A DNA stretch of 5,400 nucleotides from a bacterium (GTDB lineage: Bacteria > SZUA-79 > Acidulodesulfobacterales > Acidulodesulfobacteraceae): assembly GCA_021794335.1 (NCBI GenBank), contig JAJYQZ010000257.1, positions 1 through 5,400 on the forward strand. Reading direction: 5' to 3'. The translations under genes and the position numbers were made by a program. The notes beneath the pieces were generated by a model. It made no database searches and was not told the DNA's origin. It was given only the letters and a program-made list of their open reading frames with translations. Numbering within the stretch: position 1 is the first letter of the stretch; every line of letters starts with the position of its first letter. This document shows, one piece after another, positions 1 to 3,624 of this stretch.

Positions 1-300
1 TAAAAATAACGGGCAGTATTCCTGAAGAAATATACCTATGCCGAAACTAAAAGGTATGGCAAACAATAAAGCAAGAAATGTTACCATAAAAGTTCCGGCA
101 AGAAAGGTAAGCGCGCCAAAAACCTCTGTTCGAGGATCCCACCCCTTAACCCATAAAAATGGAAAGCCGTACCTGATAATTGCGGGGTAGCTATAAAAAA
201 GTATAACGATAACCGCTATTAAAAAAACCGAAATAACGGATAACACAAAAATCGAAAGTATAAACTTATACAGGTCGTCTTTATATTTTAGATTAAACAT
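1..300 (-). CDS. pstC: Phosphate ABC transporter permease PstC, N-terminal part (runs off the left edge)
   Basis: One of the two inner-membrane permeases of the high-affinity PstSCAB phosphate importer. The reverse strand reads 100 uninterrupted codons from ATG (298-300) to the window edge. Residues about 11-37 form a strongly hydrophobic first transmembrane helix after a short charged N-terminus (MFNLKYKDDLYKF). A periplasmic loop with the segment WVKGWDPRTEVFGAL follows, then a second hydrophobic stretch ending in AIPFSFGIGIFLQEY. The FGAL-x-F-x-x-GT and A-x-PxSxGxxxFLxEY patterns are characteristic of PstC and distinguish it from PstA. About one third of a typical protein of roughly 300 residues is present. 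A ribosome-binding sequence AAGGGAGG lies at 313-320, 12 nt ahead of the ATG, which is rather long. No pstS precedes it: the gene is first behind its own Pho promoter (411-466), so the binding protein must be downstream or elsewhere. Confidence 0.9.
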   Translation of the reverse strand, partial: MFNLKYKDDLYKFILSIFVLSVISVFLIAVIVILFYSYPAIIRYGFPFLWVKGWDPRTEVFGALTFLAGTFMVTFLALLFAIPFSFGIGIFLQEYCPLFL

Positions 301-410
301 CGAGATAAAAAACCTCCCTTTTTTCTTTAAGTTAATATTCCTTTATCAAATTTTGTCCGATTGTAACATATCCGTTTAGGATTTTCATTAAAAAAATCTT
401 TGTTTTTATT

Positions 411-416
411 ATTGTA
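411..416 (-). promoter_or_regulatory. -10 element of the pstC promoter
   Basis: The minus strand reads TACAAT here, one mismatch from TATAAT. The gap to the nearest Pho half-site (427) is 10 bp, the arrangement in which a Pho box replaces the -35 hexamer at activated promoters. Transcription would start near 404, leaving a leader of about 100 nt before the pstC ATG. No clear structure was seen in that leader. Confidence 0.72.
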
Positions 417-426
417 TCATTTCAAT

Positions 427-466
427 GTTACAGTTTTATTACAGTTATGTTAAATTTTTATTACAA
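427..466 (-). promoter_or_regulatory. Two tandem Pho boxes (PhoB-type operator) upstream of pstC
   Basis: On the minus strand, 444 to 427 reads CTGTAATAAAACTGTAAC, which matches the E. coli Pho box CTGTCATAWAWCTGTCAY at 16 of 18 positions. Immediately upstream, 466 to 449 reads TTGTAATAAAAATTTAAC, a weaker second box. Seen on the plus strand, the half-site TTACA or TTAAA begins at 428, 439, 450 and 461, exactly 11 bp apart each time. This is the helical-repeat spacing of PhoB-family response regulators. The orientation points to pstC, which would be induced at low phosphate. Family knowledge supplies the regulator; its gene is not in this window. Confidence 0.85.
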
Positions 467-467
467 T

Positions 468-490
468 CCGCGGCTTCGAAAGCGGCGCGG
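468..490. other. GC-rich imperfect inverted repeat between pstC and queC
   Basis: CCGCG-GCTT (468-476) pairs with AAGC-CGCGG (480-483 and 486-490). This leaves a 3-nt loop and a 2-nt GG bulge, for 9 bp of stem. It stands out in a very AT-rich intergenic region, sits directly beyond the Pho boxes and about 35 bp before the likely queC -10. No T-run follows on either strand, so it is not an ordinary intrinsic terminator. It could be an operator or an insulating structure; its role is unknown. Confidence 0.4.
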
Positions 491-526
491 AATTAAAAAT
501 ATATCCCAAATTACGACAATATATAT

Positions 527-532
527 TATAAT
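527..532 (+). promoter_or_regulatory. Possible -10 element for queC
   Basis: A perfect TATAAT lies just before queC. No convincing -35 hexamer is found 16-18 bp upstream, so support is limited. If used, transcription would begin at about 538-540, at or next to the annotated ATG, giving a leaderless or nearly leaderless message. No preQ1 riboswitch-like leader is present. Confidence 0.4.
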
Positions 533-538
533 AGGTAA

Positions 539-1276
539 ATGGATAAGCTAAAAAATGCAAACAATATGAACAATAAAAGAGCCGTCGTTCTTTTTAGCGG
601 GGGACTCGATTCCGCCACTGTGCTGAAGATTGCAATAGATAAAGGCTTCGAGGTTATTCCTCTTACATTTTTTTACAATCAAAGACACAAAACAGAAATA
701 GAGCATGCAAAAAAGATAGTCAATTTTTTTAATTTAAACAATCATGCCATCGTCAATTTAGATTTCGGTCAAATTAAAGGCTCGGCTTTAGTAGATTTAT
801 CCGTAGCTGTACCGAAAAACAGGATTAATAAAAATAAACTGGAAAAGGCGAACAACGCAAATGATATTCCGATAACTTATGTTCCTGCAAGGAATACGAT
901 ATTTTTGTCTTATGCTCTTGCCGTTGCGGAGGTTAACCTGGCAGGCGACATTTTTATAGGGGCTAACTATATCGACTACAGCGGTTATCCCGATTGCAGA
1001 CCGGACTATTTAAGGGCTTTCGAAAAAATGGCAAATCTGGCTACTAAAGCATCGGTAACGGGTGAAATAAATTTTAAGATAAATGCGCCGCTCCTTAAAT
1101 TAACCAAAAAAGATATAATTATCAAGGCTTTTGAAATTGGCGCGCCGCTTGAGCTAACTCATAGCTGTTATGACCCGATAGAAGGTCTGGCGTGCGGGGT
1201 GTGCGACTCCTGCATTTTAAGGAGAAGAGGATTCGAAGAGGCTGAAATTAAAGACCCGACCAAGTATTATAAATAA
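539..1276 (+). CDS. queC: 7-cyano-7-deazaguanine synthase QueC
   Basis: Cytosolic enzyme that converts 7-carboxy-7-deazaguanine to preQ0 with ATP and ammonia, a step toward queuosine in tRNA. The N-terminus carries the PP-loop ATP-binding motif SGGLDSAT (residues 20-27). Family blocks follow: FFYNQRHKTEIEHA (44-57), TYVPARNTIFLSYALAVAE (113-131) and IGANYIDYSGYPDCRPDYLRAF (about 140-161). The C-terminus has the zinc-binding cysteines C210, C219, C222 and C225 in the CY...ACGVCDSC context. At 245 residues it is slightly longer than usual. The ATG at 539 is preceded in frame by TAA (536-538) and has only AGG 3 nt upstream. Met10 (566) would give MNNKRAVVLFSGG, a more typical QueC N-terminus, but also lacks a Shine-Dalgarno sequence. 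The gene is alone on its strand; other queuosine genes are not in view. Confidence 0.95.
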   Translation: MDKLKNANNMNNKRAVVLFSGGLDSATVLKIAIDKGFEVIPLTFFYNQRHKTEIEHAKKIVNFFNLNNHAIVNLDFGQIKGSALVDLSVAVPKNRINKNKLEKANNANDIPITYVPARNTIFLSYALAVAEVNLAGDIFIGANYIDYSGYPDCRPDYLRAFEKMANLATKASVTGEINFKINAPLLKLTKKDIIIKAFEIGAPLELTHSCYDPIEGLACGVCDSCILRRRGFEEAEIKDPTKYYK

Positions 1277-1288
1277 TAAATAAAAAAA

Positions 1289-1331
1289 GAGAAAAAGAGA
1301 AAAAAAAAGAGAAAAAAAAAGAGAAAAAAAA
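1289..1331 (+). repeat. Polypurine A/G simple repeat after queC
   Basis: GAG triplets begin at 1289, 1297, 1309 and 1321, separated by runs of A. The last two intervals are 12 bp each (units of GAG plus nine A) and the first is 8 bp. This is a short tandem repeat of almost pure purine, joining the queC stop codon to the terminator arm. It is likely a slippage-prone spacer without coding role. Confidence 0.75.
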
Positions 1332-1376
1332 GGGTCTGATTTATTTATTTAAATAAATAAATCAGACCCTTTTTTT
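1325..1376. terminator. Perfect 52-bp palindromic bidirectional terminator
   Basis: Two 26-bp arms meet between 1350 and 1351 with no mismatch. Each arm contains AGGGTCTGAT followed by TTATTTATTT. The outer ends are A7 on the left and T7 on the right, so on either strand the RNA makes a long stem ending in a U-tract. It serves queC (plus) and the FMN-binding protein gene (minus). The TAA stop of the latter (1375-1377) overlaps the outer end of the palindrome. The GC-containing part of the stem is the outer GGGTCTGA/TCAGACCC; the inner part is AT-rich. Confidence 0.92.
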
Positions 1377-1746
1377 ATGTGAGTTCTGTTACCTCTTTTA
1401 CATTAAACACCATTACCGCCCTTGCCCAGTTAAAACGGGATTTCATTTTATCGAAGTTAGCTCCGCTATCCTCGAACCTCGCCTTGCCTTTAAGCAAAAA
1501 CCCGGCGCCTTTGCCCTGCAAGCCGGCAACATCTTTGGAAGCAAGTATCATTTGAACCTCGCTGCCCGCCTCGATATTCCTTTGCGTTTTTGTTAAATGA
1601 CCCGCTGGAATCAAAAGAGTGTTATTATCTAAAACCTCGATATAACTGTTCCATGTTGCGGCCATATGAATTCCGTCCGTTCCATTAGTCGCAAAACTTG
1701 CCGGTCCTTCGTGTTTGAGAATTTCGATGATTTTGTCGTTAACCAT
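1375..1746 (-). CDS. FMN-binding split-barrel protein (pyridoxamine 5'-phosphate oxidase-like)
   Basis: A small cytosolic flavoprotein of 123 residues, closely resembling the roughly 122-residue FMN-binding protein of Desulfovibrio. Shared blocks recalled from that family are TWNSY (31-35), the VLD-x-N-x-x-x-x-PxG strand (38-49), KT (53-54), a DVAG-x-x-GxGxGFLxxG segment (72-87) and RFNWARAVMV (104-113). The family fold is a dimeric split beta barrel that binds FMN; the physiological electron partner is not established. The start is placed at ATG 1744-1746 because GGGGAGG (1755-1761) lies 8 nt upstream. A TTG at 1767 would extend the frame by seven residues but would lie upstream of that ribosome-binding site. 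No signal peptide is seen. It converges with queC, so the two are not co-transcribed. Confidence 0.85.
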   Translation of the reverse strand: MVNDKIIEILKHEGPASFATNGTDGIHMAATWNSYIEVLDNNTLLIPAGHLTKTQRNIEAGSEVQMILASKDVAGLQGKGAGFLLKGKARFEDSGANFDKMKSRFNWARAVMVFNVKEVTELT

Positions 1747-1754
1747 AAAAAATG

Positions 1755-1761
1755 CCTCCCC
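1755..1761 (-). promoter_or_regulatory. Ribosome-binding site that fixes the FMN-binding protein start
   Basis: The minus strand reads GGGGAGG, 8 nt before the ATG at 1746. This decides in favour of a 123-residue product over the seven-residue longer TTG alternative. Confidence 0.8.
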
Positions 1762-1799
1762 ATGCAATTTTAATTTTTTTATTTTATACCAATATATAT

Positions 1800-1805
1800 A
1801 TTATA
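1800..1805 (-). promoter_or_regulatory. Possible -10 element for the FMN-binding protein gene
   Basis: The minus strand reads TATAAT, about 54 bp before the ATG. The hexamer 17 bp upstream (GTATAA) is a poor -35. The surrounding sequence is very AT-rich, so chance matches are common. Confidence 0.35.
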
Positions 1806-1885
1806 TCAATATCCAAGAATATTTATACCTTAATCCCAAAATTGCCGATAGAAATCTCTCAAATGGCTTTAAAGTTATATGAACA

Positions 1886-1972
1886 CTGGATTCCCGCTTT
1901 CGCGGGAATGACTAAGAGGATATTAAACGTTTCACCCAATAGATGTCCCAACCCGCTTCAGCGGGAATCCAG
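1886..1972 (+). repeat. Paired-hairpin intergenic repeat element, copy 1
   Basis: Two short hairpin units face each other across a 31-nt linker (1914-1944). The left unit (1886-1913) has the stem ATTCCCGC/GCGGGAAT with loop TTTC. The right unit (1945-1972) has CCCGC/GCGGG with loop TTCA. The outer ends CTGGATTCC and GGAATCCAG are inverted repeats. A second copy lies inverted at 3503-3587. This resembles REP/BIME-type or small non-autonomous elements. Translation of this repeat gives WIPAFAGMT-like peptides, which are not real proteins. The rest of the 413-bp gene-free interval 1747-2159 holds only AT-rich promoter-like sequence. Confidence 0.8.
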
Positions 1973-2003
1973 AATTTACATATAAAAGAAACATCTAAAT
2001 ATT

Positions 2004-2026
2004 TTCTATTGCAGAATTAGGGTTAA
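2004..2026 (+). repeat. 23-bp direct repeat flanking the hairpin element, copy 1
   Basis: The segment beginning TTCTATTGCAG and ending GTTAA is repeated at 3598-3620 in the same orientation, matching at 20 of 23 positions. In both places it lies just right of a paired-hairpin element: 31 nt from copy 1 and 10 nt from copy 2. It may be part of a larger dispersed repeat. Confidence 0.55.
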
Positions 2027-2035
2027 ATTTTTTGT

Positions 2036-2063
2036 TTGATTTTTAAAATAATCGGGATATAAT
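2036..2063 (+). promoter_or_regulatory. Likely sigma-70-type promoter of the pilin-like gene
   Basis: TTGATT (2036-2041) and a perfect TATAAT (2058-2063) are separated by 16 bp. Transcription would start near 2070 and give a leader of about 90 nt. A second TATAAT at 2099-2104 lacks a comparable -35 partner. Confidence 0.5.
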
Positions 2064-2146
2064 GAAAATATCATATTTTATGTTTATTTATTATTTAATA
2101 TAATTTGGCAAGTTTAATGTGAAATTTATTTTTATTAATTTTTTAT

Positions 2147-2151
2147 GGAGG
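2147..2151 (+). promoter_or_regulatory. Shine-Dalgarno sequence of the pilin-like gene
   Basis: GGAGG, 8 nt ahead of the ATG at 2160, is a near-ideal ribosome-binding site. It supports this start and the 22-residue leader peptide. Confidence 0.85.
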
Positions 2152-2159
2152 ATTAATTT

Positions 2160-2903
2160 ATGAGAAGTAAATCTCATGGTTTAACAAGGGGAAAAGGCTT
2201 AAGGGTTATATATAACAGCGGGGCGTTTACCCTTATCGAGCTGGTTATGGTCATTTTGCTGATAGGCATTCTGGCGGCTGTCGTCCTGCCTAAGTTCGTA
2301 AATTTAACGGGGGCGGCAAACAAGGCGGCTTCGCAGGGCGTGGTCGGCTCATTAGGCGAAGGCTTGACGACCCAGCTTTCAAAGAATTTGGTGAATAACG
2401 ATTTATCGTCTTATGTTACGGTTACTGGGGCTACCAAAATAGCCGCCGGAACTGTAACATTTTTAGGAACTGCGCCTGCGGCTAATGCCCCCGGAAACAA
2501 TCCTTACGAAAACCCGTTTTTGACTTTACCAAATTATCAAATGCCGCCAAGCGGTTACGGATCCGGTACTATGTATAATTTCAGCAATCCCGTCACCATC
2601 GGTCTTACTATCATCCCATCAAACTCGTGGTGGATTGATTATGTTGCAGGAGGAACAGCCGTTGGACCTGGAAGCGTTAAAACCCCTGTAACATACACAC
2701 CTGCGTGCGATAACAGCTTAACTACCAATCCTAATTTCTTAGCGCCAAGTTTTGATGTTCCAAATAACGAATATATCTTACCTCTCGGCGCCGTCGATTA
2801 TGTTTATTCAAACGGCACAACAGTTGATAGCTATTCATATTATATGGCATATTCGATAAACGACAACATAGAAGGGTTTTATATGGTTCCCTGTCAGTCA
2901 TAA
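2160..2903 (+). CDS. Type IV pilin-like / prepilin-type protein with Ala at the cleavage site
   Basis: Predicted secreted subunit of a type IV pilus or type II secretion pseudopilus. The 22-residue basic leader (MRSKSHGLTRGKGLRVIYNSGA) precedes FTLIELVMVILLIGILAAVVLPKF, the class III signal and N-terminal alpha-helix. Glu at mature position 5 requires cleavage after Ala22, where most family members have Gly; cutting after Gly21 would move Glu to position 6. The following PKFVNLTGAANKAASQGVVGSLGEGL segment resembles MSHA-type pilins. The remaining globular part (about residues 80-247) is rich in Asn, Thr, Ser, Gly, Pro and Tyr. It carries only two cysteines, C183 and C245, well placed for a C-terminal disulfide loop. 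Mature length is about 225 residues, longer than many major pilins. No assembly ATPase, prepilin peptidase or other pilin lies nearby, so it is an orphan here. Class assignment is secure; whether it is a pilin or pseudopilin is not. Confidence 0.88.
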   Translation: MRSKSHGLTRGKGLRVIYNSGAFTLIELVMVILLIGILAAVVLPKFVNLTGAANKAASQGVVGSLGEGLTTQLSKNLVNNDLSSYVTVTGATKIAAGTVTFLGTAPAANAPGNNPYENPFLTLPNYQMPPSGYGSGTMYNFSNPVTIGLTIIPSNSWWIDYVAGGTAVGPGSVKTPVTYTPACDNSLTTNPNFLAPSFDVPNNEYILPLGAVDYVYSNGTTVDSYSYYMAYSINDNIEGFYMVPCQS

Positions 2904-2947
2904 CGCATAATTTATAATTTACGGCTATTCAGGTATTTAAGGATATA

Positions 2948-2990
2948 GACCAAATTCCCCTCTCCCTTTATGGGTCAGGGGGGCTTGGTC
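2948..2990. terminator. Long imperfect stem-loop between the pilin-like and small basic protein genes
   Basis: Three nested stems can form: GACCAA/TTGGTC (2948-2953 with 2985-2990), CCCCT/AGGGG and CCC/GGG around a TTTAT loop, separated by small internal loops. It lies 44 nt after the pilin-like stop and about the same distance after the stop of the opposing small gene. Position suggests a shared transcription-end or mRNA-protecting structure. No T-run follows on either strand, so classic intrinsic termination is doubtful. It may instead be another dispersed repeat. Confidence 0.5.
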
Positions 2991-3033
2991 ATTATTCTAA
3001 CTATCTCATCCGCCTGTCCATTTCGGTTTCGGC

Positions 3034-3249
3034 TTATAATTTTTGTAATTTTTCTATATTTACTCCGACTTTTTTAAGAGAGGCGTACGCTTTTATTTTC
3101 ATAAGCTGTATATATAAATCCTCAAAATCTTTCTGTTCCTTTATTCTTTTAGATATTTCCTTCATAATTTGCCTGCAGCTTTTTTGTTTTCTTTGAAGCC
3201 TGTTTTGCTTTGATTTAAAAAGAGAAAAAATATTAAAATTGTTTTTCAT
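3034..3249 (-). CDS. Small, very basic hypothetical protein (71 residues)
   Basis: No family recognised. The product begins MKNNFNIFSLFKSKQNRLQ and ends GVNIEKLQKL. It has 15 Lys and 4 Arg against 4 Glu and 2 Asp, a net charge near +13. It has no signal peptide or membrane segment and a single Cys. The middle (about residues 15-60) looks helical, with hydrophobic residues spaced as in an amphipathic helix, so nucleic-acid or membrane-surface binding is conceivable but only inference. The start is chosen at ATG 3247-3249 because AGGGGGG (3258-3264) lies 8 nt upstream. A GTG at 3258 overlaps that site and is unlikely. Good ribosome-binding spacing and a gene-like position convergent with the pilin-like gene argue that it is real; its small size leaves doubt. 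Confidence 0.6.
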   Translation of the reverse strand: MKNNFNIFSLFKSKQNRLQRKQKSCRQIMKEISKRIKEQKDFEDLYIQLMKIKAYASLKKVGVNIEKLQKL

Positions 3250-3339
3250 AATAAACACCCCCCTAATTTAGCTTTAGTTTAATGTTGATTTGATTTATTT
3301 AAATCCACTATATCATATTTATATTACAGAATTATGACG

Positions 3340-3354
3340 GAATTGTTTCAATTC
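3340..3354. other. Short perfect dyad upstream of the small basic protein gene
   Basis: GAATTG and CAATTC flank a TTT centre. It lies about 90 bp upstream of the small gene on the minus strand, so it could be an operator. In AT-rich DNA a 6-bp dyad can arise by chance. Confidence 0.25.
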
Positions 3355-3441
3355 TATTAAATTTTTGTGAAATTTTAACGAAATTACAAGCAGAGAATAT
3401 ACTTCAAAACCTTAAAAGCTCTGGATTATCGCTTCGCTCTC

Positions 3442-3495
3442 GGCTTTCAGCCTCGTGAAGTTTCAAAGAAACTTTCCCGCTTTCGCGGGAATGAC
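3442..3495. repeat. Cluster of three adjacent small hairpins
   Basis: GGCT/AGCC (3442-3452), AAGTTTC/GAAACTT (3458-3474) and TTCCCGC/GCGGGAA (3474-3491) follow one another almost without gap. The last is the same unit type as in the paired-hairpin element and directly precedes copy 2 of it. Apart from these structures and the neighbouring repeats, the 366-bp interval 3250-3624 shows no gene. Confidence 0.6.
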
Positions 3496-3502
3496 ATTTG
3501 TA

Positions 3503-3587
3503 TGGATTCCCGCTGAAGCGGGTTGGGACGCCCGACGGGTTAAGAATAAATTTTCCCGAAGTCATTCCTGCGAAGGCAGGAATCCAG
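3503..3587 (-). repeat. Paired-hairpin intergenic repeat element, copy 2 (inverted)
   Basis: Read on the minus strand, it starts CTGGATTCC, forms an ATTCCTGC/GCAGGAAT hairpin (3564-3583), has a 30-nt linker (3530-3559), and ends with GTCCCAACCCGC, loop TTCA and GCGGGAATCCA (3503-3529). Order, unit sequences and linker length match copy 1 (1886-1972; 31-nt linker) in opposite orientation. The first hairpin carries two compensating changes (C to T, G to A) that keep the stem paired. It lies 38-122 bp past the nadB stop and could also form RNA structure in the nadB 3' region. Confidence 0.8.
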
Positions 3588-3597
3588 AAAATTAAAA

Positions 3598-3620
3598 TTC
3601 TATTGCAGGATTAAAGTTAA
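3598..3620 (+). repeat. 23-bp direct repeat flanking the hairpin element, copy 2
   Basis: Matches 2004-2026 at 20 of 23 positions, in the same orientation. It ends 4 nt before the nadB stop codon. Confidence 0.55.
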
Positions 3621-3624
3621 TTAA

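Noticed and set aside
467..538. preQ1 riboswitch ahead of queC
   Set aside because: The only structure is the 468-490 dyad, which lies upstream of the likely transcription start and lacks the A-rich tail and pseudoknot partner near a ribosome-binding site.
1752..1985. Plus-strand 77-codon reading frame with a WIPAFAGMT peptide
   Set aside because: The frame is produced by the hairpin repeat at 1886-1913, a well-known source of spurious ORFs. Its start overlaps the FMN-binding protein ribosome-binding site on the other strand, and it has no ribosome-binding site of its own.
2105..2125. Possible sigma-54 promoter (TTGGCA) before the pilin-like gene
   Set aside because: The required GC-containing -12 element is missing at the correct spacing; only the -24-like TTGGCA is present.
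3340..3360. GTTTCAATTC-like string resembling a CRISPR repeat
   Set aside because: It occurs once, with no regularly spaced copies and no cas genes.
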